The position numbers were made by a program, and so were the translations under genes. From W0P28-013 sp051870755 (GTDB lineage Bacteria; Bacteroidota; Bacteroidia; Bacteroidales; Paludibacteraceae), in NCBI GenBank assembly GCA_051870755.1, contig JBJECE010000012.1, forward strand, positions 115,819 to 179,818: a DNA stretch of 64,000 bases, written 5' to 3'. The stretch's first letter is position 1. Every line of letters starts with the position of its first letter. A model generated the notes under the pieces. That model did no database searches. It was not told where the DNA came from and saw only the letters and a list, made by a program, of their open reading frames with translations. Positions 26,364-34,421 of the stretch are shown piece by piece.

Positions 26364-26580
26364 GTGTGCGCATAAAAATAGCGTGGTGCTAAAATTGTTT
26401 CTTTGGGTCTTGAGGATTTCTGGACTACCTTTCTTACCAAATAAACGAACAAAGCCCACGCTGCACGCGTGTTCATTTTTAGGCTTATGCTTGGTAAGAA
26501 ATCTTAAAAGTGTCCAGTTTTCAAGACCCAAGAGCGACTAAAACGCTATTTTCTATATGTCTGTTTCAAGATGCGCACAC
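26364..26580. repeat. 217-bp imperfect palindrome, MITE-like
   Basis: Five pairs of arms nest around one centre: GTGTGCGCAT (26364-26373) with ATGCGCACAC (26571-26580); AAAATAGCGT with ACGCTATTTT; TTGGGTCTTGA (26403-26413) with TCAAGACCCAA (26521-26531); CTGGAC (26420-26425) with GTCCAG (26512-26517); and TTTCTTACCAA (26430-26440) with TTGGTAAGAAA (26491-26501). No convincing gene lies inside. It is either a miniature mobile element or the template of a long hairpin RNA. Confidence 0.75.
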
Positions 26581-26654
26581 GAACGGTTCGTGTTTCTATT
26601 CCATAGGCAAAAATGTTTTTTGTCGTTTATGTTTGTTTAATTACGCTGCAAAGA

Positions 26655-27015
26655 TAGTAAAAATAGTGCAAAGTGCAAAACGGAAGAGTGCAAAATAGTT
26701 TCAAAGTTTAAGAGTTTAATAGTTTAATAGTTTCAAAGTTTAAGGGTTTAATGTAGGGACGTGGCATGCCGCGTCCGCATAGTTTAAGGGCGTAGGGTTC
26801 AAAAATAGTGCAAAGTGCAAAACGGAAAAGTGCAAAATAGTTTCAAAGTTGTTTTTGTAGTTTGCGTTTGTTTTTACCTCCCAAACCATCCCTGCCTACC
26901 GCAGGCAGGTTAAAGGAGGGCTATAAGTCCCCTTCAGGGGATTTAGGGGTAATAAAACAAATGCAGAGCAAGGAAAACTCCTCACTCTTCACTACTCCTC
27001 ACTCCTCATTACTAA
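26655..27015. repeat. Intergenic repeat modules upstream of the M6 protease
   Basis: The module AGTGCAAAGTGCAAAACGGAA occurs twice (about 26667 and 26810) and is shared with 13550. GTAGGGACGTGGC and CCTACCGCAGGCAGG also recur. The last part, CTCCTCACTCTTCACTACTC, is related to the 25.5-kb copy. Nothing else is seen up to 27100. Confidence 0.75.
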
Positions 27016-27100
27016 TTGCATGGCAGCCGTTTTGCTATCATATTGTGTGCCGAAATACTTAAAAAATCAGAAATTGTTTTTATAAGTGGATTATTTTTTA

Positions 27101-27108
27101 TAATTTTG
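27101..27108 (+). promoter_or_regulatory. -7 box of the M6 protease gene
   Basis: TAATTTTG matches the consensus and lies 27 bases before the start at 27136. Confidence 0.55.
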
Positions 27109-27135
27109 CAGGTTCAATGCAAAATCTATTTCACA

Positions 27136-29979
27136 ATGAAACGTCTATCGCTGATATTATTATTACAATGTAGTTTGTGTGTTCTACTCTTTGGCGTGCC
27201 TGCCACGCCCGAGGTGTTGCGCGTGCTTCAGCCCGATGGCACCGAATTGCCGGTGTTGCTGCGTGGCGATGAGTTCTTTCACTACACCACTACCGACGAT
27301 GGCTATTTGGTGTCGCGCAACGAGGCCGGCTACTATGAATATGCCGAGTTTACGGCCGATTTCCGCATACGTTCGTTGGGCGTGCGTGCGCGTGGCAGCG
27401 CCGAACGTACGGCAGCCGATCGCCGGTTGCTGAAACGTGTAAGTAAACCTGCTGCGGCGCCGGTGCGCAAAAATGTGTCGTATGCGTCGTCAGAGATGAT
27501 GCGTTTTCCGCATAATGGCAGCCCGAAAAGTTTGGTGATTTTGGCCGAGTTTTCCAACCTGTCGTTCAAAGTGGCTAATCCGCAGAGTGCGTTCACCGAT
27601 TTGCTGAATCAATCGGGGTATGCGCAAAACGGCGCCACCGGGTCGGCGCGCGACTATTTCATTGCATGTAGCGATAGTGTTTTCCAACCGGAATTTGTGG
27701 TAGTCGGGCCTGTAAAACTCGATCGACCGTACAACTATTATGGCGGCAACGACGCCAATGGCAACGACAAAGCACCGGCGCAAATGATTGTCGATGCGTG
27801 TCGCAAGGCCGATACGTTGGGCGTCGATTTTTCGGTGTACGATACCGATGGCGATGGCTATGTGGACAATGTGTTTGTCTATTATGCCGGTTACAACGAA
27901 GCCGAGGGTGGCCCGGCGGAAACAGTCTGGCCGCATCGCTGGCGTGTGCAGTCGGCCGTGAGCATCGATGGTGTGCGGCTCAACGATTATGCGTGTACGT
28001 CGGAGTTGCGCAGCTATACCGGCACCACGATGTGCGGCATTGGTACGTTCTGCCACGAGTTTACGCATGTGTTCGGTTTCCCCGATTTGTATGTAACGGA
28101 TTACAATCCGGCCGGCAAAGATCTCGGTACGTGGGATATTATGTCGGGCGGTTCGTACAACAATTCCGGTCGTACGCCGCCTACCTATTCGGCTTACGAG
28201 CGTTTCTATTTGGGTTGGCTCAAACCGAAAGTGCTGTCGGAACCGTCGGTGGTGTCGCTGTCGCATCTGCTGACTTCGAACGAAGCCTGCCTGCTGTCGG
28301 CTACGCGCGCTCACAATCTCAATGGTGTTTCGCCAAATCCTACCCAATTTTTCATGATCGAAAATCGTCAGAAAAGTGGTTGGGATGCCTATTTACCCGG
28401 TTCCGGCCTGCTGATTACGCGCATCAATTACAATGCCTCGTTGTGGAACAGCAACACGCTGAACAACGATACGGCTACGTTGGGTGTCGAAATCATGGCG
28501 GCCAATCCGGCAGCCAATGGCACTGCCAGCGATACTTATCCCGGCACGCGCAACGTAACCGCCTTTTTCCCAACCCTGAAAAACGGTACACCGCTCAATC
28601 AGCCATTGACGTATATCAGCGACAAAGGCGGTGTTATCACGTTCCGTTACGATGGTGGCGGCGATGGCTTCCCCGCCTACGAACCGTTCCCCGAAACGTT
28701 GCCACTATTCAAAACAGTTCAGGAACAACCGTCTAATTCTCAGGTTGTTGATGTAAATGGTAAATGGTTGGTCGATAAGTTGAAAGTGTCGTTGTCCTCG
28801 GGCGAAAATTTCCAAATAGCTACAGCCGATGCCGGCGAGTGGGGAAGTGCTGTGGAGTATACACCTGAGGCCGATTCGACCATGCACGCACGGTTGTTTG
28901 TGCGCTATTTCCCCGAACACGCTTCGTTCTCCGATGTGCATCGCGATACTATATCCATTGTGCTTGATAAATATACGACGTACCATATCTATTTATCGGG
29001 ACAGTCGTCGCGCCCTGTGTTGGTGGAAGTGCCGGTGGCTGTGGCTGCTCTCGACACCACAAGTAGTTCGTACACAGCGGCTTGGGAGGCAGCATTCGAT
29101 GCTACAGGCTATTATTTGTCGGCTTATACCTACGATTCGCTTGGCACCGGCACCGTTTTGACCGAAGAGTTTACCGATTTCGATGTCGCGTGTGCAGTCG
29201 ATTGGCATGCGTCGTTTGGCGTGGTCAATTCCACTATCTATGGCAATCAGTCGCCATCGGTGGTGTTCGATGTGAGCAGCGATACGTTGTGGACGGAACG
29301 CTATTGTTTCCCGATAACCAAAATCAGTTTTTGGATGCACTGCATGGGGGCAGCCGGCAGCGTGTTGTGTGTCGATGGTTACGCCGATGGCGCGTGGTCG
29401 CGCATCGATTCGGTCATCATCGAAAAGAGCATGTTGCGTACCACACACGAGATGGTGTTGCCCGCCGATAATGCCTTTACGCAATTCCGTATCGCTTATC
29501 AGAAAAAAGCCGGCAAGTTGTTGTTCGACGATTTTACGGTGCATTTTGCCGATGCTGTTACCTATCAATGCCATCATCGGCATGTAAATGCGTTGAGTTA
29601 CACGCTGGAGCAGTTATCGCCCGATACGGAATACCGTTATCGCGTGCAAGCCACCGACAAAACCGAATATTACGAGAACATCACCGATTTCTCGAACGAG
29701 ATACATGTACGCACGCAACCTTTTATCGACACCGATCCGCGGGTATTGACCGTCAGGAAAAATGCTGCCGGTGGCTACGAGGTGCAGTTGCAAGAGTTAA
29801 AAGACGATTATCACCTATATATTTATACATTAGACGGCCGTTTGATGGCCGATATTGAGCCGACAAATGTGGTAACGGAAGTACCTGCATTGCCTGCCAA
29901 TACCATTTATGTGCTGAAATATTCGTCGGTACACGATAGAAGCCGCAAAGACCCATCGGCCAAATTATTCTATCAGTAG
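27136..29979 (+). CDS. Secreted M6-family metalloprotease
   Basis: This 947-residue zinc peptidase is of the immune-inhibitor-A type (M6). A signal peptide (residues 1-20) precedes a propeptide-like region (GTELPVLLRGDEFFHYTT). The catalytic site is HEFTH (residues 307-311), with the third ligand side in FGFPDLY and a Met-turn in WDIMSGGSYNN. The C-terminal half has jelly-roll and fibronectin-like segments. The end (LYIYTLDGRLMADIEP) looks like a shortened sorting domain. It should be secreted and degrade proteins outside the cell. The start at 27136 is chosen because it opens the signal peptide just after a -7 box. Confidence 0.9.
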   Translation: MKRLSLILLLQCSLCVLLFGVPATPEVLRVLQPDGTELPVLLRGDEFFHYTTTDDGYLVSRNEAGYYEYAEFTADFRIRSLGVRARGSAERTAADRRLLKRVSKPAAAPVRKNVSYASSEMMRFPHNGSPKSLVILAEFSNLSFKVANPQSAFTDLLNQSGYAQNGATGSARDYFIACSDSVFQPEFVVVGPVKLDRPYNYYGGNDANGNDKAPAQMIVDACRKADTLGVDFSVYDTDGDGYVDNVFVYYAGYNEAEGGPAETVWPHRWRVQSAVSIDGVRLNDYACTSELRSYTGTTMCGIGTFCHEFTHVFGFPDLYVTDYNPAGKDLGTWDIMSGGSYNNSGRTPPTYSAYERFYLGWLKPKVLSEPSVVSLSHLLTSNEACLLSATRAHNLNGVSPNPTQFFMIENRQKSGWDAYLPGSGLLITRINYNASLWNSNTLNNDTATLGVEIMAANPAANGTASDTYPGTRNVTAFFPTLKNGTPLNQPLTYISDKGGVITFRYDGGGDGFPAYEPFPETLPLFKTVQEQPSNSQVVDVNGKWLVDKLKVSLSSGENFQIATADAGEWGSAVEYTPEADSTMHARLFVRYFPEHASFSDVHRDTISIVLDKYTTYHIYLSGQSSRPVLVEVPVAVAALDTTSSSYTAAWEAAFDATGYYLSAYTYDSLGTGTVLTEEFTDFDVACAVDWHASFGVVNSTIYGNQSPSVVFDVSSDTLWTERYCFPITKISFWMHCMGAAGSVLCVDGYADGAWSRIDSVIIEKSMLRTTHEMVLPADNAFTQFRIAYQKKAGKLLFDDFTVHFADAVTYQCHHRHVNALSYTLEQLSPDTEYRYRVQATDKTEYYENITDFSNEIHVRTQPFIDTDPRVLTVRKNAAGGYEVQLQELKDDYHLYIYTLDGRLMADIEPTNVVTEVPALPANTIYVLKYSSVHDRSRKDPSAKLFYQ

Positions 29980-30101
29980 TTGCACGCAAGAGTGTTTAAA
30001 TAAAATATTTATTAACTGCATTTATCCTTTTCCGCTTACGGTTTGTAGGTGACGGAATGCTTGTGAAAGCAGTGGGGATAGGTGCCTAAAACAGATGAAT
30101 T

Positions 30102-31412
30102 ATGGGAAATCTTGTTGCTATTGTCGGACGCCCGAATGTGGGCAAATCGACATTGTTTAATCGCTTGACACAGACGCGTCGGGCAATTGTGAATGAAGAG
30201 GCCGGCACCACGCGCGACCGTCAGTATGGGTTGAGCGAATGGTGCGGTCGCTCGTTTTCGGTGGTTGATACAGGCGGCTGGGTGGTCAATTCCGACGATG
30301 TGTTCGAGGAGGAGATCAACCGCCAAGTGCAACTCGCCATCGACGAAGCCGACGTGATTATGTTTGTGGTCGATGTGCAGAGCGGCATCACGGACTTGGA
30401 TTTGCATGTGGCCGACATTTTGCGCCGGGGACAAAAACCGGTTGTCGTTGTAGTCAATAAAGTCGATACCTTCGATTTGCAGTATCAGGCTGCCGAATTT
30501 TATCGACTCGGCTTGGGCGAACCATTCATCATGTCGGCCATCAATGGGTTGGGCAGCGGCGAACTGCTGGACGAGTTGCTGACACACTTCAAATCGGAGG
30601 TGAACGACGAATTGGAAGATCTGCCGAAAATAGCCATCGTCGGGCGGCCGAACGCCGGTAAATCGTCGATAGTGAACGCCTTTATCGGCGAAGAACGCCA
30701 CATCGTAACCGACATAGCCGGCACCACGCGCGACTCTATCTACACCAAATACGATAAATTCGGTCATGCGTTCTATTTGGTCGATACGGCCGGTATTCGC
30801 AAAAAAGCGAAAGTGAACGCAGATATTGAATATTATTCGGTCATTCGCGCCATTCGTGCCATCGAGGCGTCCGATGTCTGCATTTTGATGATTGACGCCA
30901 CGCGCGGCATCGAAAGTCAGGATTTGAACATATTTTCGCTGGTGCAGAAAAACCGTAAAGGGTTGGTCGTGTGCGTGAATAAATGGGATTTGGTGGAACA
31001 AAAAGAGGCCAAAGACATCAAGGCGTACGAGAAAGCTATCCGCGAACGCTTGGCGCCGTTTGTCGATTTCCCGATTGTGTTTGCTTCGGCAGTAACTAAA
31101 CAGCGTATTTTCAAGGTGATAGAGATGGCGATGCAGGTGTACGAAAACAAAAATCGTAAAGTGCCGACAGCGCGTCTGAACGAATTTTTCCTGCCATTGA
31201 TCGAAAACTATCCGCCGCCGGCCTACAAAGGCAAATACGTTAAGATAAAATATGTGGCGCAACTGCCTAATACTCAAGTGCCTACGTTTGTGTTTTTTGC
31301 CAATTTGCCGCAATATATCAAAGCACCGTATTTGCGCTTTTTGGAGAATAAGTTGCGCAGTACATGGAATTTTTGCGGGACGCCGATTTTGCTCTTCCCG
31401 CGACAAAAATAG
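30102..31412 (+). CDS. der: GTPase Der (EngA), ribosome assembly
   Basis: This 436-residue protein has two tandem G domains and acts in late assembly of the 50S subunit. The first has VGRPNVGKSTLFNR near residue 8, VDTGG and NKVD. The second has VGRPNAGKSSIVNA near residue 181, VDTAGIRKKA and NKWD. A KH-like C-terminal domain follows and ends ILLFPRQK. Length and order are standard. The cstA gene starts 8 bp after its stop and may be co-transcribed. Confidence 0.97.
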   Translation: MGNLVAIVGRPNVGKSTLFNRLTQTRRAIVNEEAGTTRDRQYGLSEWCGRSFSVVDTGGWVVNSDDVFEEEINRQVQLAIDEADVIMFVVDVQSGITDLDLHVADILRRGQKPVVVVVNKVDTFDLQYQAAEFYRLGLGEPFIMSAINGLGSGELLDELLTHFKSEVNDELEDLPKIAIVGRPNAGKSSIVNAFIGEERHIVTDIAGTTRDSIYTKYDKFGHAFYLVDTAGIRKKAKVNADIEYYSVIRAIRAIEASDVCILMIDATRGIESQDLNIFSLVQKNRKGLVVCVNKWDLVEQKEAKDIKAYEKAIRERLAPFVDFPIVFASAVTKQRIFKVIEMAMQVYENKNRKVPTARLNEFFLPLIENYPPPAYKGKYVKIKYVAQLPNTQVPTFVFFANLPQYIKAPYLRFLENKLRSTWNFCGTPILLFPRQK

Positions 31413-31420
31413 TTCGTGGC

Positions 31421-32869
31421 ATGATTTCGTTTTTGATTTCGATAGTGCTTTTGGTGGTGGGCTATCTGTTGTATGGCGCACTTGTCGAGAGAATTTTCGG
31501 CATCGACCGGCATCGCGTTACGCCGGCTTTGGCGCAAACTGACGGCGTGGACTATGTGCCGCTGCCGGCTTGGCGCATTTTTCTGATACAATTTCTGAAT
31601 ATTGCCGGCCTTGGCCCGATTTTCGGTGCCATTATGGGCATATTTTTCGGTCCGAGCGCATTTCTGTGGATTGTGTTCGGAACGATTTTTGCCGGCGGCG
31701 TTCACGACTATTTGTCGGGTATGATGTCGGTGCGTCGTGGCGGCGTCAGTTTGCCCGAAATCGTCGGGCAGGAACTCGGCGGCGGCGTCAAACAGTTTAT
31801 GCGCATGCTGTCGCTGGTGCTGTTGCTGCTGCTGACCACGACATTTCTGACCGGCCCTGCCAATTTGTTGCACGGCTTGGTCGGCAGTGTCGATGTGGTG
31901 TGGTGGATTGTCATTGTCTTTGCCTATTATATTTTGGCAACCTTGCTGCCTGTCGATAAAATAATCGGTCGTTTTTATCCGATTTTTGGCGCTGTGTTGC
32001 TGTTTATGGGCTTGGGCATCATGGTAGTGATGCTTGTCAAGCAAGCACCGATTCCCGAACTGACCGATGGTTTGCAGAGCGTGCATCCGCAAGGTTATCC
32101 GCTCTTTCCAATGATGTTTGTCAGCATCGCGTGCGGAGCGATTAGTGGTTTTCATGGCACGCAGTCGCCCATCATGGCGCGCTGCATGACCAACGAACGT
32201 CAAGGTCGGCGCATCTTTTACGGCGCGATGGTGGCCGAAGGCATTTTGGCGCTGATTTGGGCGGCCGCGGCAGGGTCGTTTTTCGGCGGAGTCGGCGGTT
32301 TGCAGACGTTTGCGGCCGAACATGCCGGCGAAAACATAGCGGCGTTGGTCATCGACCGAATCTCGCGCAGTTGGTTAGGCACGGTTGGTGGCATTTTGGC
32401 GATTGTCGGCGTGGTGGCCGCACCTATCACATCGGGCGATACAGCGTTGCGCAGTGCGCGTTTGATTGTGGCCGACTTTCTGCATCTCGATCAAAAAGCG
32501 ATTCCTAAACGCTTGCTGATTTCCATTCCGATGTTTTTGGTCGTGTTCGGCATGACGTTTGTCAATTTCGACATCGTGTGGCGCTATTTTGCATGGACGA
32601 ATCAGACGTTGGCCTGTTTCACCTTGTGGACGGGCACCGTATTCCTGTACAAACAGTCGCGTTACCGTTGGGGTTATTTGGTGGCCTTGTTGCCGGCTGT
32701 GTTTATGACGGCGGTTTGCTCGTGTTACATTGTGGTGGCGCCTGAAGGTTTTGCCTTGCCGATGCCGATAGGTTATGCGGTGGCGGCGTTGGCGTGCGCT
32801 GTGTGTGCCGCTTTGTTCTTGAGGTGGGCGCGAAAATCGGGTGTTTCGCGTATGAGTTTGCCGCGCTGA
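31421..32869 (+). CDS. cstA: Carbon starvation protein A (CstA-like) carrier
   Basis: This 482-residue inner membrane protein has many hydrophobic helices and is a relative of CstA/BtsT, which take up peptides or pyruvate. Characteristic segments are FLNIAGLGPIFGAIMGIFFG, the HDYLSGMMSVRRGG loop, and GFHGTQSPIMARC. The Bacteroidetes form is shorter than the roughly 700 residues of E. coli CstA. A longer frame begins at 31364 within der, but 31421 gives the expected membrane start. Confidence 0.9.
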   Translation: MISFLISIVLLVVGYLLYGALVERIFGIDRHRVTPALAQTDGVDYVPLPAWRIFLIQFLNIAGLGPIFGAIMGIFFGPSAFLWIVFGTIFAGGVHDYLSGMMSVRRGGVSLPEIVGQELGGGVKQFMRMLSLVLLLLLTTTFLTGPANLLHGLVGSVDVVWWIVIVFAYYILATLLPVDKIIGRFYPIFGAVLLFMGLGIMVVMLVKQAPIPELTDGLQSVHPQGYPLFPMMFVSIACGAISGFHGTQSPIMARCMTNERQGRRIFYGAMVAEGILALIWAAAAGSFFGGVGGLQTFAAEHAGENIAALVIDRISRSWLGTVGGILAIVGVVAAPITSGDTALRSARLIVADFLHLDQKAIPKRLLISIPMFLVVFGMTFVNFDIVWRYFAWTNQTLACFTLWTGTVFLYKQSRYRWGYLVALLPAVFMTAVCSCYIVVAPEGFALPMPIGYAVAALACAVCAALFLRWARKSGVSRMSLPR

Positions 32870-33016
32870 AACTGAAGTATAACTCAAAAAGAGCGAAACA
32901 ATTAAATAAATACGGCTACTCGCGAAGATTCGAACAACTGCATAAATGTTCGTTCTAACTTCTTCATGAGAACTTCAAAAAGTTTATAATAACCTGGTTA
33001 TCAATAAATTATATTT

Positions 33017-33508
33017 TTATATACTTTTAATATAAGAAACAATACCATCGATATCTCGCTGTAAAATTACGTGTATCAGGTTGTTAGTATTATCTATACA
33101 ATCAGTTATACATTGCAAAACGTTTTCCGAATTAATATCAATTTTCTCATTCATAAATTTACGAGAAATAGCCATTCTTAAACATTGTACATCATTAAAA
33201 TCTTCTTCATCCCAAATTTCTCTAAATATTTTTTCGCGTATTTCTATTTTATCGGTTTTCTTTAACTTCCAACGTGATACTGTTATCATGTGTCCATACA
33301 ATTCATCAGACCAATGTTTCTTATATCGTGTTTGACCAACAAGAGTACAGTATCTTACCAAAATCCAATTTTCTAATATTTTATTTGTCAATACCCTAAT
33401 CCTTTCCTTATAAGTACTACGAGGCAAGGACATTTCACCTAACATTTGTTCATTAATCGTTTCAATTATTGTTTTCCTAATAAATTCTATCAATTTTTCT
33501 TCTGTCAT
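33017..33508 (-). CDS. AT-rich hypothetical protein
   Basis: I do not recognise this 163-residue protein. It is charged and mainly helical, with no signal peptide or membrane helix. The N-terminus reads MTEEKLIEFIRKTIIETINE. The gene is far richer in A and T than its neighbours, which points to recent transfer. Its upstream region shares a 52-bp element with that of the next AT-rich gene (33647), so the two probably arrived together. Defence or toxin roles are common for such islands but nothing here proves one. Confidence 0.7.
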   Translation of the reverse strand: MTEEKLIEFIRKTIIETINEQMLGEMSLPRSTYKERIRVLTNKILENWILVRYCTLVGQTRYKKHWSDELYGHMITVSRWKLKKTDKIEIREKIFREIWDEEDFNDVQCLRMAISRKFMNEKIDINSENVLQCITDCIDNTNNLIHVILQRDIDGIVSYIKSI

Positions 33509-33559
33509 TAATGCCTAACTTTTATCTCTTTTTGTAATTATAAAAAATAACTTATCTTA

Positions 33560-33611
33560 ACAATGTAAATATACTAAATTATTTTAATATAAGTAAATTG
33601 TTTGTTAATGA
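33560..33611 (-). repeat. Duplicated 52-bp promoter element, copy 1
   Basis: This sequence matches 34195-34246 in 44 of 52 positions by eye and lies at the same side of the downstream gene. On the minus strand it contains TATATTTA (33573-33566), a near match to the -7 box, so it is probably the promoter of the gene at 33508. Confidence 0.7.
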
Positions 33612-33642
33612 AAAATCCTGCAAGTTTTATTGCAGGATTTAT
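33611..33642 (-). terminator. Terminator after the 33647 gene
   Basis: AAATCCTGCAA (33613-33623) pairs perfectly with TTGCAGGATTT (33630-33640); the T-run follows on the minus strand. Confidence 0.85.
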
Positions 33643-33646
33643 AGTT

Positions 33647-34171
33647 TTAATGCTTTTTGCTTGGTGTATGACCTTGTGTATCTACCATATTCTCGTAGTC
33701 TTCCACTGCATACCAATAATTAGATAGAAATGTTAATAACTCTTTGATTTCTTTTGTGTTATGTATAATCAATGATAAGCTACGGTTAATTTTTCTACTT
33801 GTGCCTGTTTTATCTGAATACGACACTCTGTAAAACTCTTGTGTATTGAAATTGTATTCTATTGTACCAATACTATATTTTTGTAATGCTATCATTAATT
33901 CACCCTTGAATATTACGCGTTCTGTATTTATAAACCTACTACTTTGAAACTTTAAATCAACTGGATATGCCCGACCTGTTTCATTGTTACGTTCAACAAA
34001 TTCTAAAACTAAATTAGGAAAATTGCTTCTAATTGCATGTGATAAAGCATCGTCTGCTAATGTTGCACTTTTGTTCATTTTAGTTTTTGCGTTAGGATTT
34101 CTTTTTTGACGATAATCTATTAGTGCATTATAATTTGCTCCATACACTAATGCTGCTGTGCGGTAATCCAT
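33647..34171 (-). CDS. AT-rich hypothetical protein
   Basis: I do not recognise this 174-residue protein. It is soluble, with a basic N-terminal part (NALIDYRQKRNPNAKTKMNK) followed by alternating strands and helices. Base composition is like the gene at 33017 and unlike the flanking cstA and ATPase genes. A -7 box TACATTTG (34208-34201, minus) about 30 bases upstream and a perfect terminator downstream make it a self-contained transcription unit. No function is proposed. Confidence 0.7.
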   Translation of the reverse strand: MDYRTAALVYGANYNALIDYRQKRNPNAKTKMNKSATLADDALSHAIRSNFPNLVLEFVERNNETGRAYPVDLKFQSSRFINTERVIFKGELMIALQKYSIGTIEYNFNTQEFYRVSYSDKTGTSRKINRSLSLIIHNTKEIKELLTFLSNYWYAVEDYENMVDTQGHTPSKKH

Positions 34172-34194
34172 ACTATTATTTGTTTAGTGTTTTT

Positions 34195-34246
34195 ACAATG
34201 CAAATGTACTAAATTATTTTGATATAAGCGAATCGAATGTTAATGA
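34195..34246 (-). repeat. Duplicated 52-bp promoter element, copy 2
   Basis: Partner of 33560-33611. Its minus strand carries TACATTTG (34208-34201), a perfect TAnnTTTG box, about 30 bases before the start at 34171. From here to 34421 no gene is seen. Confidence 0.7.
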
Positions 34247-34421
34247 TTTTTTTTGAGAAAATACTTGCAATCTGTCGCCATCGCGCGTGTCAAACAGTTA
34301 CACCAAGGCTCTTTTTGTCATTTATCTTGTGGTAACTGTCATAGTCTGTCAGCTTGTTGTGCGACTGCTAAATTACAAAAAAATGCAATACGTTACTATC
34401 TGATGGCACAATATGGCTTAT

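Noticed and set aside
26301..26531. 76-codon frame inside the 217-bp palindrome
   Set aside because: No ribosome site or family, and the palindrome explains the open frame.
31274..32323. 349-codon frame opposite der and cstA
   Set aside because: Gln/His/Arg-rich shadow across two well-supported genes.
33017..34171. Restriction-modification or toxin-antitoxin pair
   Set aside because: Neither protein shows a recognisable nuclease, methylase or antitoxin motif, and each has its own promoter.
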